DNA of 64,000 nucleotides from Rhizobium sp. WYJ-E13 (GTDB lineage Bacteria > Pseudomonadota > Alphaproteobacteria > Rhizobiales > Rhizobiaceae): assembly GCF_018987265.1 (NCBI RefSeq), contig NZ_CP076853.1, forward strand, positions 3,437,501-3,501,500. The letters are read 5' to 3'. Of the stretch, positions 17,269-27,434 are shown one piece after another (the first letter of the stretch is position 1; every line of letters starts with the position of its first letter). The position numbers were made by a program, and so were the translations under genes. The notes under the pieces were generated by a model. The model did not search any database, was not told the origin of the DNA, and saw nothing but the letters and a program-made list of their open reading frames with translations.

Positions 17269-18123
17269 GTGGAAGACTTTGTAGAGAAACTTAGGCAATA
17301 CGCGAAGTCCGGCACGCCTGCCGAACGACGCATCGCGAAATATTTCACAGAACACTTGAACGACCTGCCGTTCGAAACCGCCGCGTCGGTTGCCGACCGG
17401 CTTGATCTTTCGCCCATGACGGTCGGCCGTTTCCTCCGTGCACTCGGCTATCAGGGCCTGGACAGTGTCAAGGTGGAGATCCGCGAAACGGCAACGACCT
17501 CTCCTGTCCAATTCCAGAGCGCGATGACGGAATTGCAGACGGATGCATCGGAGGGCAAGGCACTCGCCGTTCTCGTGGCCGAACAGATACAGGCGCTGCA
17601 TCACATCTATCATCTGACTGCACAGCCGCATTGGGCCGAAGCCGTCGCGATGATCGGCGCGGCCAAAGAGGTCTTCGTGGCCACCCATGCCAGACTTGCC
17701 GGCCTCTCCAATCATTTCTGCCAGCGGCTGACCCAGGCTCGCGACGGCGTGCGTGCGATCGACGGCGCGGGAAGCCGCTTCACGGAGCTTTTCGCCCGTT
17801 CCTTCATCGACGACGCCGTGCTCGTCATCATCGATTGCCGGCGCTTCACCAGGTCGCGGTTGCTTGCGCGCACTGCCAGGCGCTACGGCTACAAGGTGAT
17901 CCTGATTTCCGCTCAGCATGCGGACTGGCTGCCTGAACAGTCGAACGTCGTCTTGCCTTTGCCGCCTGCCCGCGCGCCCGACACGGATAACCTGCCGCCG
18001 CTGATCGCCTTGCTCGACTGTCTGTCCGAGGCGGTCATATTGAATGCCGGCGAGGAGGCGAGCCAGCGTCGCCGACGCATGGCGGAGTTTGCAACGATCC
18101 TCGGCGAGGCGACAAACCGCTGA
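17269..18123 (+). CDS. RpiR-family transcriptional regulator (HTH plus SIS domain)
   Basis: Residues 1-75 carry the RpiR HTH (GTPAERRIAKYFTEHL, ASVADRLDLSPMTVGRFLRAL). Residues 120-270 form a sugar isomerase (SIS) domain, which binds a phosphosugar (EVFVATHARLAGLSNHF, DAVLVIIDCRRFTRSR). The GTG start is set by GGGGGAGG seven bases before it. It ends two bases before the end of the pentulose kinase gene on the other strand. Control of the polyol/kinase genes next door is plausible, although that cluster also has its own SorC regulator. Confidence 0.87.
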   Translation: MEDFVEKLRQYAKSGTPAERRIAKYFTEHLNDLPFETAASVADRLDLSPMTVGRFLRALGYQGLDSVKVEIRETATTSPVQFQSAMTELQTDASEGKALAVLVAEQIQALHHIYHLTAQPHWAEAVAMIGAAKEVFVATHARLAGLSNHFCQRLTQARDGVRAIDGAGSRFTELFARSFIDDAVLVIIDCRRFTRSRLLARTARRYGYKVILISAQHADWLPEQSNVVLPLPPARAPDTDNLPPLIALLDCLSEAVILNAGEEASQRRRRMAEFATILGEATNR

Positions 18124-18124
18124 A

Positions 18125-19708
18125 CTACTCCACGGCTTCCAGCTCTGCCCGATGACGATACATGGCAAGAAAGCGGCGGTAATCGCGGTCGTAAAACGCC
18201 TGCTTGCTCCTGTCGGGAAGCCGCTCAACGCCGCCCGGGTACATGGCTTTGCCCGCCGCCGCCAAATTCCTGTGTAAGCCGCAGGCAACCGATGCAGCGA
18301 TCGCGGTGCCGAGCAGCACCGCCTCATTCATGTCAGGCACGATGACCTTGCAGCCCGTCACATCCGAATAGAGTTCCATCAGCACGGGGTTCTTCACATG
18401 CCCGCCGGCCACATGCAGCGTATTCGGCACGTAGCCGTGATCTCTCATCTTTTCGAGGATGTGACGGATGCCGAGTGCAATTCCGACTGCGGTCCTCCAA
18501 TAGAGCACACAGAGCCCGTCGAAGGACGTATCGAGCGTCAGACCACTGATGACACCGACAGCATGCGGATCGGCCAGCGGCGACCGATTGCCGTGAAAAT
18601 CCGGAAGGACGAAGATCCGTGCACCGAGCGCGTCACCCTCCTCTGCCCTGAGTTCAGCAATGCGGGCGACGATCCTCTGATGCAGCACCGTGGTCGGCTC
18701 ACCGCCGGCCGCATGCATGCGCACGATATGATCGAGCAGCGCACCGGCCGCCGATTGGCCAGCCTCGACGAGCCATGATTGCGGAAAAACCACCTCGTAG
18801 TAAGGCCCCCACATTCCCTGGCTCGGCTTTCGCTCGCGGGAAAAGGCGACAACGCAACTCGATGTCCCGGCAATCAGCGCAAGCTGATGCTCGAGTTTTG
18901 CCGGGTCGCCGGCATAGCCGCTGAGCGTGCCGAGCGCGCCGGCATAGGCATCGATCATTCCGGCCGAGACATGGCAATCGGTGGTCAGGCCCAACGCTTC
19001 GGCAGCCTCCGGCGTCAGCTTACCGATGCTCTCGCCAACTGCCACCGCCTCAGCCGGCAGATGGCCGCGCACCAGCAGATCCTCAAGACCGATCTGCTGC
19101 AGGAAATCCCGCCGCCAGCCGTTTTCCTTATGCGCCAGATAGCTCCACTTGGCTGTCAGCGTGCAGCGGGAGCGGGCAAGCGAACCGGTCGCCTTCCAGG
19201 TCAGGAAGTCGGCGAGATCGAAGAAATAGCCGGCCTTCTCCCAGGTCGCCGGCAGGTTCTTCTTCAGCCACATCAGCTTCGGCATTTCCATTTCCGGCGA
19301 CATGACATTGCCGGAATGTTCCAGCACTTCGTGCTTGGTCGCCGTGCAGAAATCGGCTTCCTTGAGTGCCCGATGATCGAGCCAGACGATCGTGTCGAAA
19401 CGCGTCTCGCCGCCAGTGGAAACGCTGATCTGCCTGCCCTCTGTATCACGCACCACAAGCGAACAGGTGGCGTCGAAACCGATTGCGCCAACAGCGGCCG
19501 CTTCAATGCCGGACTGGCCCATCGCGGTCCGTACCGCGCTGCAGACGGCCCCCCAGATATCCTCGGAATCATGCTCGGCATGGTTCTCGCGCGGCCGATT
19601 CATGACAACAGGATGTTCAGCCTTGGCAAGCAGGTGACCATGCGCGTCAAAGACACCGGCGCGTGCGCTACCCGTGCCGATGTCCACCGCAACCACATGA
19701 TCACGCAT
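18125..19708 (-). CDS. FGGY-family pentulose kinase (D-ribulokinase type)
   Basis: Phosphorylates a ketopentose, probably D-ribulose, using ATP. The N-terminal nucleotide loop is VDIGTGSARAG. The conserved core WLDHRALKEAD, GFDATCSLV, and the C-terminal AGGHVKNPVLMELYSDVTG, with PGGVERLPD, fit the 5-carbon kinase branch of FGGY enzymes rather than glycerol or xylulose kinases. Length 527, complete. It starts with ATG inside TGATG shared with the stop of the HAD gene, so translation is coupled. It is the last gene of the polyol operon: the dehydrogenase makes the ketose and this enzyme traps it as phosphate. Confidence 0.85.
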   Translation of the reverse strand: MRDHVVAVDIGTGSARAGVFDAHGHLLAKAEHPVVMNRPRENHAEHDSEDIWGAVCSAVRTAMGQSGIEAAAVGAIGFDATCSLVVRDTEGRQISVSTGGETRFDTIVWLDHRALKEADFCTATKHEVLEHSGNVMSPEMEMPKLMWLKKNLPATWEKAGYFFDLADFLTWKATGSLARSRCTLTAKWSYLAHKENGWRRDFLQQIGLEDLLVRGHLPAEAVAVGESIGKLTPEAAEALGLTTDCHVSAGMIDAYAGALGTLSGYAGDPAKLEHQLALIAGTSSCVVAFSRERKPSQGMWGPYYEVVFPQSWLVEAGQSAAGALLDHIVRMHAAGGEPTTVLHQRIVARIAELRAEEGDALGARIFVLPDFHGNRSPLADPHAVGVISGLTLDTSFDGLCVLYWRTAVGIALGIRHILEKMRDHGYVPNTLHVAGGHVKNPVLMELYSDVTGCKVIVPDMNEAVLLGTAIAASVACGLHRNLAAAGKAMYPGGVERLPDRSKQAFYDRDYRRFLAMYRHRAELEAVE

Positions 19709-20397
19709 CAATGCTGAGTCCCGTCCCGCTTTTGTTTGCGGACAAGGTGTATCAATTCCGGCATGGCGTCAAACACCACTTCCGGTGAAAGACGGTCGAG
19801 TTCTTCCCGGTATCCGGCGAAGTTGGCATGCGAGCCACCAGTGAAGGCGAAGACCGTCATACCCGCCGCTTTTGCTGCGGCAATACCGGCCGGACTGTCC
19901 TCGATGACGATGCAGTCATGCGGCTCGACTTGCATTTTTCTGGCCGCGTAGAGGAACAGATCGGGTGCCGGTTTGCCGCGCTTGACCATGCTGGCGCTGA
20001 AGATATTCGGCAGCTTCGGCAAGAGCCCGGTGACCGAAAGCGACAGCCTGATCCGCTCGACTTGGCTCGACGAAGCCACACAGCAAGGAACACCAAGCGC
20101 ATCGATCGTTTCGCCAATGCCCGCCATGGGTTTCAGCTCGGTGCGGAAGCGGGCGTAGAGATTGGTGCGGATGCCTTCGAGAAACGCCTCGTTGGCATGC
20201 ACATTGAACTCCGTTTCCAATATGTCGATCAGGGTTGCAAGGCTGCGACCGAGGAAACGCTCATAGGCCTCGTCCTCGGTGATCGTCACGCCGAGGTCGG
20301 CCATCGCCCTGACGAGAACGCTGATCGAAATCGGCTCACTGTCGACGAGCACACCGTCGCAATCGAAAATGACCAGCCGTGGTTCAGCATCAGACAT
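19708..20397 (-). CDS. HAD-family sugar phosphatase or mutase
   Basis: A 229-residue HAD hydrolase of the beta-phosphoglucomutase-like subgroup. Motif I is FDCDGVLVDSE with Asp12 and Asp14; motif II lies in CCVASSSQVER; motif III is the Lys in KRGKPAPDLF; motif IV is IVIEDSPAG. The C1 cap is short and helical. It lies between the polyol dehydrogenase and the pentulose kinase and is coupled to the latter. Similar genes accompany smo/mtl operons in other alphaproteobacteria. A house-cleaning role on sugar phosphates is likely; the exact substrate is open. Confidence 0.85.
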   Translation of the reverse strand: MSDAEPRLVIFDCDGVLVDSEPISISVLVRAMADLGVTITEDEAYERFLGRSLATLIDILETEFNVHANEAFLEGIRTNLYARFRTELKPMAGIGETIDALGVPCCVASSSQVERIRLSLSVTGLLPKLPNIFSASMVKRGKPAPDLFLYAARKMQVEPHDCIVIEDSPAGIAAAKAAGMTVFAFTGGSHANFAGYREELDRLSPEVVFDAMPELIHLVRKQKRDGTQH

Positions 20398-20487
20398 GGA
20401 AGACCCAACCTGAGTTCAGTTCGGACGCAACCGTCCTGCTTTGTCCGCAAGCCGGGATGGCGGCAGAAACACCGCCACCGGGATTTC

Positions 20488-21969
20488 TTACACTGCGAGC
20501 TTGCCGTCGAGATAGAGCTGCAAGGTTTCCTTCGTGCCTTTTTCCCACAGGGTTTTGAGCGCACGGGCGAAACGCTTGCGGAAAAGCTCGGATTTCGCCA
20601 CCTCGCCGAAAATATCGTCGAAGACGAGGAAGGCCGCGGGATCGTCCTTGGCCTTTACCGCCGCCTCGTGCAAACGTTCGGCGCTGGCATCATTGAAGAC
20701 GATGTCCTTGCCGCTGTCGCTCTTGCCGAAGAAGTAGCGGCACCAGAGCGCAGAGACGAGCGCGAGGCCGACGACATCCCTACCCTGGCGCAGGTTGTCG
20801 AGCGTCGAGGGCAGGATGAATTTCGGCTGACGGTTGGAGCCATCCTGTGCAAGCCTCGGGATCGTGTCGGCGATCTTCGGGTTGAGGAAACGGCGTTCGA
20901 TCAGCTTGAAATAATCGGCAAGCGACGTATCCGGCACCGGCGGCACGATCGGGATGATTTCCTCGTTTTCCAGCTTCGCGAGGAAAGCCCGGATGAGGTC
21001 GTTTTCCATCGATTCATGGACGAAATGAATATCCATCAGCGCCGCCGGATAGGCGATCGCCGCATGGCCACCGTTCAGGATGCGGATCTTCATATGCTCA
21101 TAGGGCGTGACATCGGGCACGAAGGTTACACCGACCTTTTCGAGCGCCGGGCGGCCCATCGGGAACTTGTCTTCCAGAACCCACTGCTTGAACTCTTCGC
21201 AATAGACCGGCCAATTATCCTCGATGCCGAAATTCTCCTTGAGAAAATCGATCTCGCGCTGACTGGTCGCCGGCGTGATGCGGTCGACCATGCCGTTCGG
21301 GAAGGAGACGTTGGCCTTGATCCAGTCGGCAAAGGCAGGATCGGAAAGCTTGGCCGTTCCGACGATGGCATTTGCGGTGACGACGCCATTATGGGGAATG
21401 TTGTCGCAGGACATGACGGTGAAGGGCGCGATGCCCTTATCCTTGCGGACCTTCAGGCCGGCAACGATCAGACCGAAGACCGTCTTCGGCGCAGAGGGGC
21501 TCTGCCCATCAGCGGCAATCGCCGGATGCGCCGGATTGAACTTGCCGGACGCATCGATGAAATATCCACCTTCCGTGATCGTCATCGAGACGATGCGGAT
21601 CTCGGGATCGGCGAGCTTGGCAATGATGACATCAGGTTCGCCGACTGGCAGGATATCGATCATCGGCGCGGTCACACGCGCGGCAGTCTTGTTGTTGTCC
21701 TGCTCTACGACGGTCGTCAGGAAATCCTGCGCCGCAAGCTTGTCGCGCATGGCCGCATCCGAGGGCAGGACGCCGGCGCCGATGATGGCCCAGTTGTGGT
21801 CGCTGCCGGCATTGAAGAGATCGTCGAGATAGATCGCTTGATGGGCGCGATGGAAGTTGCCGACGCCGAAGTGCACGATGCCGGCTTTCAGCGACGCCCG
21901 CTCATAGGCCGGAATGGCTGCAGTCTTTGCTGCCTCGGCGAGCGTTGCCAGCGATAATTTGCACGTCAT
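20488..21969 (-). CDS. mtlK: Mannitol/polyol 2-dehydrogenase, long-chain family
   Basis: NAD-dependent oxidation of a polyol (mannitol, arabitol or similar) to the 2-ketose. It has the features of polyol-specific long-chain dehydrogenases: the N-terminal dinucleotide fold with GIVHFGVGNFHRAHQAIY, the NIPHNG segment, and the catalytic K-X4-N-X2-H motif (KIRILNGGH). No zinc is used. Length 493, normal. It follows the smoK gene with about 100 bases between and is part of the same minus-strand unit. The symbol follows the R. sphaeroides and S. meliloti smo/mtl operons; the true substrate of this copy is inferred. Confidence 0.88.
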   Translation of the reverse strand: MTCKLSLATLAEAAKTAAIPAYERASLKAGIVHFGVGNFHRAHQAIYLDDLFNAGSDHNWAIIGAGVLPSDAAMRDKLAAQDFLTTVVEQDNNKTAARVTAPMIDILPVGEPDVIIAKLADPEIRIVSMTITEGGYFIDASGKFNPAHPAIAADGQSPSAPKTVFGLIVAGLKVRKDKGIAPFTVMSCDNIPHNGVVTANAIVGTAKLSDPAFADWIKANVSFPNGMVDRITPATSQREIDFLKENFGIEDNWPVYCEEFKQWVLEDKFPMGRPALEKVGVTFVPDVTPYEHMKIRILNGGHAAIAYPAALMDIHFVHESMENDLIRAFLAKLENEEIIPIVPPVPDTSLADYFKLIERRFLNPKIADTIPRLAQDGSNRQPKFILPSTLDNLRQGRDVVGLALVSALWCRYFFGKSDSGKDIVFNDASAERLHEAAVKAKDDPAAFLVFDDIFGEVAKSELFRKRFARALKTLWEKGTKETLQLYLDGKLAV

Positions 21970-22073
21970 GTTTCAGTCCTCTTGAAGGTCTTGCGAAAAG
22001 GCTCTCGGCCCCTCCGGTAGCGCGGGCCGGACGATTGCCCGGTCCGCATGTCTGCCCCCAGCCGGCGGCCTCC

Positions 22074-23072
<999 letters not shown>

Positions 23073-23090
23073 GTTTCTCTCCCTATGATC

Positions 23091-23921
23091 TTATTTCACC
23101 GCGCCGAAGGTCAGGCCGCGGACAAGTTGTTTCTGGCTGAACCAGCCGAGGATGAGGATCGGCGCGATCGCCATGGTCGAAGCCGCCGAAAGTTTGGCGT
23201 AGAACAGGCCTTCCGGGCTCGAATAGGAGGCGATGAAGGCCGTCAGCGGCGCTGCCTTGGAGGCCGTCAGGTTCAGCGTCCAGAAAGCTTCGTTCCAGGC
23301 GAGGATGATGTTGAGCAGCAGCGTCGAGGCAATGCCCGGCACCGCCATCGGCGTCAGCACGTAGATGATTTCCTTGGCGAGCGAGGCGCCGTCCATGCGG
23401 GCGGCTTCCAGGATCTCGCCCGGGATCTCCTTGAAATAGGTGTAGAGCATCCAGACGATGATTGGCAGGTTGATCAGTGTCAGCACGATCACCAGACCGG
23501 TGCGTGTATCGAGCAGGCCCGAATTGCGAAACATCAGGTAGATCGGGATGAGCGCGCCGACCGGCGGCATCATCTTCGTCGACAGCATCCACATCAGCAC
23601 ATCTTTGGTCCGCTTGGTCGGCGCGAAGGCCATGGCCCAGGCGGCGGGTATTGCGATGATGAGGCCCATTAGCGTCGAGCCGAAGGAGATCACCACCGAA
23701 TTCATGAAGTGACCGAGATAGTTGGAGCGGCTCTGCACCTCCGCGTAGTTCTCCGTCGTCCAGTGGAAGAACAGGAACTGCGGCGGCGAGGCGATCGCAT
23801 CCGCCTCCGACTTGAAGCTCGTCAGGAACGTCCAGAGGATTGGGAAGAAGATCAGGATGGCGAGCGTCCATGCGATCGCGGTCATGATGACTTTACGTTG
23901 GGTAGTAGCCTTCCTAGCCAT
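23091..23921 (-). CDS. smoG: Polyol ABC transporter permease (SmoG/MalG type)
   Basis: Second permease of the polyol importer. I start at the ATG at 23921 (MARKATTQRKVIMTAIAW), giving 276 residues; the frame is open upstream but that part belongs to the other permease on a different frame. Six hydrophobic segments are present. The EAA loop is ILEAARMDGASLAKEIIYV, followed by LTPMAVPGIAS. It follows the first permease with one base between stop and start, so the two are co-translated. Confidence 0.88.
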   Translation of the reverse strand: MARKATTQRKVIMTAIAWTLAILIFFPILWTFLTSFKSEADAIASPPQFLFFHWTTENYAEVQSRSNYLGHFMNSVVISFGSTLMGLIIAIPAAWAMAFAPTKRTKDVLMWMLSTKMMPPVGALIPIYLMFRNSGLLDTRTGLVIVLTLINLPIIVWMLYTYFKEIPGEILEAARMDGASLAKEIIYVLTPMAVPGIASTLLLNIILAWNEAFWTLNLTASKAAPLTAFIASYSSPEGLFYAKLSAASTMAIAPILILGWFSQKQLVRGLTFGAVK

Positions 23922-23922
23922 C

Positions 23923-24795
23923 TCAAGCCTCCAGATTCTTGCCGACGAGGCGCACGAGGAAGATCGCAACGATATTGGCAAGCACGACCGCCACGATACC
24001 GCCCGCCGAAGCCCCCCCGATATCGAACTGCAGCAGTGCCTGTACATAGACGAGATAGGTGAGGTTCGTGCTCTGCGTGCCCGGGCCGCCATTGGTGGTG
24101 ACGAGGATTTCGGCAAAGACCGACAGCAGGAAGATCGTCTGGATGAGGATAACCACGGTGATGGCGCGGGCCATGTGCGGCAGGATGATATAGATGAATT
24201 TCGAGATCGGGCCGGCGCCATCCATTTCGGCGGCTTCCTTCTGCTCTTCGTCAAGCGACTGAAGCGCGGTAAGCAGGATCAGCGTGGCGAAGGGAAGCCA
24301 CTGCCAGGCGACGATCAGAATGATCGAGAACAGCGGGACGCTTGCCAGCCAGTCGATCGGCTGCAGGCCGACAGCCTTTGCCATATAGGCGAAGAGGCCG
24401 TTGACCGGATTCATGAACATATTCTTCCAGACAAGCGCTGCCACCGTCGGCATGACGAAGAAAGGCGCGATGACTAGGATGCGCACGATCCCCTGACCGT
24501 AAATGTCCTGGTCAAGCAGCAGCGCAAAGAGGATACCGCCGACGACGGTGATCAGAAGCACGCCGGCAACCAGCAGCAGCGTATTGATGAGCGCTGCGAA
24601 GAAGGCCGGATCCGTGAGGAAGTACTGGTAGTTTAAGAGACCGACGAAATTCTCCATGCCTGGGTTGAGCAGATTGTAGTTCAGCAGGGAGAAATAAATC
24701 GTCATCGCCAGCGGGACGATCATCCACGCAAAGAGCAGCACCACGGAAGGTGCTATCATCAGGCGTGCTGCGGAGCGAGTGTGGAACGTTGCCAT
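23923..24795 (-). CDS. smoF: Polyol ABC transporter permease (SmoF/MalF type)
   Basis: First permease of the importer, 290 residues from the ATG at 24795 (MATFHTRSAARLMIAPS). The frame extends upstream to 24906, but that stretch overlaps the leader after the binding-protein gene and lacks similarity. The first helix is VVLLFAWMIVPLAMTIYFSLL; the EAA loop is KEAAEMDGAGPISKFIYI; the late GGPGTQSTNL is a MalF-type feature. It follows the binding-protein gene by about 130 bases. Confidence 0.88.
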   Translation of the reverse strand: MATFHTRSAARLMIAPSVVLLFAWMIVPLAMTIYFSLLNYNLLNPGMENFVGLLNYQYFLTDPAFFAALINTLLLVAGVLLITVVGGILFALLLDQDIYGQGIVRILVIAPFFVMPTVAALVWKNMFMNPVNGLFAYMAKAVGLQPIDWLASVPLFSIILIVAWQWLPFATLILLTALQSLDEEQKEAAEMDGAGPISKFIYIILPHMARAITVVILIQTIFLLSVFAEILVTTNGGPGTQSTNLTYLVYVQALLQFDIGGASAGGIVAVVLANIVAIFLVRLVGKNLEA

Positions 24796-24926
24796 AGCAA
24801 TCACCGGTCTGATCTGAAGCGGAAACGGCTGCGAAACAGCTTTAAAAAAGCGGCCGCCGATGCAATTCGGGCAATCGGCGGCCCAGAGGTGCGGAATGTC
24901 AAGCATTCCGTACGTCTCAGGAGGTT

Positions 24927-26237
24927 TTACTTGATGTAACCCGCCTTGGTCATTTCGCGGGTGGTCAGCTGCTGCGCGCTCTGCAGGGCCTGGTCGACCG
25001 AGATCTGGCCGGCAAGAGCTGCGGAGAACTGCTGGCCGACAGCCGTGCCGATGCCCTGGAATTCCGGGATCGCCACGAACTGGACGCCGACATAGGGAAC
25101 CGGCTTGACAGTCGGCTTGGTCGGGTCGGCGGAGTTGATGCTGTCGAGCGTCATCTTCGCAAACGGAGCGGCCTTCTGGTAGTCGGCATTCGCATAGAGC
25201 GAAGTGCGGGTGCCGGGAGGTGCGTTCAGCCAGCCTTCCTTTTCGGCGACGAGATTGGTGTAATCCTTGCTCGTTGCCCAGGCGATGAACTTCTCGGCTG
25301 CTTCAGACTTCTGAGAGCCTGCCGGAATGGCGAGGTTCCAGGCCCAGAGCCAGTTGCCGCGCTTTCCGAGGCCCTTATCAGGAGCCAGTGCGAAGCCGAC
25401 CTTGTCGGCCACGGTGGATTCCTTCGGATTGCTGACGAAGGAAGCAGCAACCGTTGCGTCGATCCACATGCCGCACTTGCCGGTCTGGAAGAGCGCCAGG
25501 TTTTCGTTGAAGCCGTTGGAAGAAGCACCGGGAGGGCCGGCTTCCTTCATCAGGTTGACGTAGAAGGTCAGCGTGTCCTTCCACTCGGGCTGATCGAACT
25601 GCGGCTTCCACTGCTCATCGAACCAGCGGGCGCCGAAAGAGTTCGACATAGCCGTCAGGAAGGCCATGTTTTCGCCCCAGCCAGCCTTGCCGCGCAGGCA
25701 GATGCCGTAGATTTCCTTGTCCTTGTTGGTAATCTTCTTCGCAGCGTCTGCGATGAAATCCCAGGTCGGCGCGTCGGGCATCTTCAGGCCGGCAGCGTCG
25801 AACAGGTCCTTGCGGTACATGACCATGGAGCTTTCGCCGTAGAACGGAGCTGCATAGAGCTTGCCGTCCTGGCTGATGCCGCTACGGATAGCGGGCAGCA
25901 GGTCATTCACGTCGTAGCTGTCGCCGAGGTTATCGAGCGGCAGGAGCCAGCCCTGCTTCGCCCAGATCGGAACTTCATAAGTGCCGATCGTCAGCACGTC
26001 ATACTGGCCGCCCTTGGTCGCGATGTCGGTCGTAACCTTCTGGCGCAGTACATTTTCTTCGAGGGTTACCCATTCAAGGTCGATGCCGGGATTTTTCGCC
26101 TTGAAGTCATCCGTCAGCTTCTGCATCCGGATCATGTCGCCGTTGTTCACGGTCGCGATTGTCAGCGTCTCGGCCGAAGCCATGCCGGCAAACGCCATTG
26201 CCGAGCAGGCGCCCAGCAGGAAAGTTCTCAATGTCAT
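24927..26237 (-). CDS. smoE: Periplasmic polyol-binding protein (SmoE-like)
   Basis: A 436-residue family 1 solute-binding protein. The signal peptide (MTLRTFLLGACSAMAFAGMA) is cut after residue 22 at ASA. The mature part reads LTIATVNNGDMIRMQKL, GGQYDVLTIGTYEVPIW, and ends in MTKAGYIK, as in the sorbitol/mannitol-binding group. First gene of the smoEFGK-mtlK-HAD-kinase order. The promoter region upstream holds an array of TGAGCA/TGCTCA sites that probably bind the SorC regulator encoded just before it. Ligand: a hexitol or pentitol, inferred from the operon. Confidence 0.88.
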   Translation of the reverse strand: MTLRTFLLGACSAMAFAGMASAETLTIATVNNGDMIRMQKLTDDFKAKNPGIDLEWVTLEENVLRQKVTTDIATKGGQYDVLTIGTYEVPIWAKQGWLLPLDNLGDSYDVNDLLPAIRSGISQDGKLYAAPFYGESSMVMYRKDLFDAAGLKMPDAPTWDFIADAAKKITNKDKEIYGICLRGKAGWGENMAFLTAMSNSFGARWFDEQWKPQFDQPEWKDTLTFYVNLMKEAGPPGASSNGFNENLALFQTGKCGMWIDATVAASFVSNPKESTVADKVGFALAPDKGLGKRGNWLWAWNLAIPAGSQKSEAAEKFIAWATSKDYTNLVAEKEGWLNAPPGTRTSLYANADYQKAAPFAKMTLDSINSADPTKPTVKPVPYVGVQFVAIPEFQGIGTAVGQQFSAALAGQISVDQALQSAQQLTTREMTKAGYIK

Positions 26238-26253
26238 ATCTTCCTCCCAGAAG

Positions 26254-26295
26254 ATGAGTAGTGAGCATTCGCTTTGCTCATGGGCAATTACTCAT
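26254..26295. promoter_or_regulatory. Operator region of the polyol operon
   Basis: Two overlapping inverted repeats lie just before smoE: ATGAGTA (26254) with TACTCAT (26289), and TGAGCA (26262) with TGCTCA (26275). The TGAGCA/TGCTCA element is the same as in the palindrome at 26377. Position and repetition suggest a SorC binding region. Confidence 0.5.
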
Positions 26296-26376
26296 CAGCG
26301 GAGAAAATTTGTCAATTGGCAATCGTTGTTGCAATGCCGAACAATCGATCTATGATATTGATTCACAATGGCAATA

Positions 26377-26401
26377 TTTTTGCTCAGCTATTGAGCAAAA
26401 A
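26377..26401. promoter_or_regulatory. Perfect palindrome at the end of the sorC-type gene
   Basis: Arms TTTTTGCTCA and TGAGCAAAAA flank a 5-base loop. The stop codon of the regulator lies inside. No run of T follows on the coding strand after the stem other than the arm itself, so an operator shared with the 26254 array is more likely than a terminator, though both are possible. Confidence 0.45.
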
Positions 26402-27337
26402 CTCAGCCGTCTCTTCGTCAGTGATCAAACCGTTCACCTGATGGCCGCTGATGGCAGCCCTGATCGCCTTGAACTTGCGCTTGCCCTTGGCAATTCCGAT
26501 GACGACAGACGAATCGCGCGGCGGGATCGGAGCCGATGCGACACGCTCGTTGATCGGGTTGTCGAGCAGCTTGCCGTCGGCGTCGAAGATCCAGCCGCAA
26601 ATCTCGCCTGCTGCGCCGCCGCGCATCAGTTCCATCATCTCGTCCTTCTCGAGGAAACCGTCGACGCAGAGCGGGCCGTCGATCCCGAGCTCGCCGATAC
26701 CGACGAACGTCACATCTGCCTGTGCGCTGATCGCCAGCGTCGAGCGCACGAGCTGCTGGCCATGCAGAAGCTCGCGCTCCTCCGCCGAGGTGACGAGAAC
26801 CGGCAGCGGCATCGGATAGTGCCGCGCCTTCACGGCATCGGCCATGCTGAAGATGACGTTGTAATAGGCGGCCGAACCGTCCGGCGCGATATTGCCGGTC
26901 AGCGAGACGATGCGATGATTGGGACATTCGATCGCCGGCAGCTGGTCGACGGCCGCCTTCAGCGTTCGCCCGGTGCCGACAGCGAGCACGATCGGATCGG
27001 GGCGCTTCAGCCAGCGCTCGATTTCGGAAGCTGCCGCCTCCGCAATGCCGACCGTCGTCGAGGAAGAACCCGGATCGCTCGGAACGACCTCGACGTGCTT
27101 AAGACCGAATTTCTTGCGCAGCTGATTGCCGAGTTCGAGGCATGCGGCAATCGGATGGTCGAGCCGTACCTTGATCAGCCGCTCGGCCACGGCGAGCGAG
27201 ACGAGCCGCTGTGCCGACTGGCGCGAAATGCCCATGGCCGACGCGATTTCGTCCTGCGTGCGGCCGGCAACATAATAGAGCCAACCGGCGCGCGCCGCGT
27301 CATCCAGCCGTCCGGAAGTCTCCGATCTCTTTACCAT
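26384..27337 (-). CDS. SorC-family regulator of the polyol operon (SmoC-like)
   Basis: A 317-residue SorC/DeoR-type regulator. The HTH is in residues 12-55 (AARAGWLYYVAGRTQDEIAS, MGISRQSAQRLVSLA). The sugar-binding domain has LAVGTGRTLKAAV, RIVSLTGNIAPDGS and VTFVGIGELG. It is the first gene of the cluster, directly before smoE, as smoC is in related operons. It shares family, but little detail, with the SorC gene at 12 kb. The effector is expected to be a polyol or its phosphate. Confidence 0.87.
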   Translation of the reverse strand: MVKRSETSGRLDDAARAGWLYYVAGRTQDEIASAMGISRQSAQRLVSLAVAERLIKVRLDHPIAACLELGNQLRKKFGLKHVEVVPSDPGSSSTTVGIAEAAASEIERWLKRPDPIVLAVGTGRTLKAAVDQLPAIECPNHRIVSLTGNIAPDGSAAYYNVIFSMADAVKARHYPMPLPVLVTSAEERELLHGQQLVRSTLAISAQADVTFVGIGELGIDGPLCVDGFLEKDEMMELMRGGAAGEICGWIFDADGKLLDNPINERVASAPIPPRDSSVVIGIAKGKRKFKAIRAAISGHQVNGLITDEETAEFLLNS

Positions 27338-27434
27338 CTATCGCCGCCATTGATTTCTTTGAGTCTGTCCGGCGTCAGATCAAACCAAAAATCGGGCAAA
27401 TGTCGAGGGCGTTGAAAAAGTGAGCAGCCAGTTC

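Noticed and set aside
19828..21957. A 709-codon open frame antisense to the HAD and dehydrogenase genes
   Set aside because: Same cause; its translation is rich in Arg, Asp and His in low-complexity runs typical of antisense shadows.
26377..26401. Rho-independent terminator for the sorC-type gene
   Set aside because: No separate U-run follows the stem and the stem overlaps the stop codon; the repeated TGAGCA element favours an operator. Not fully excluded.
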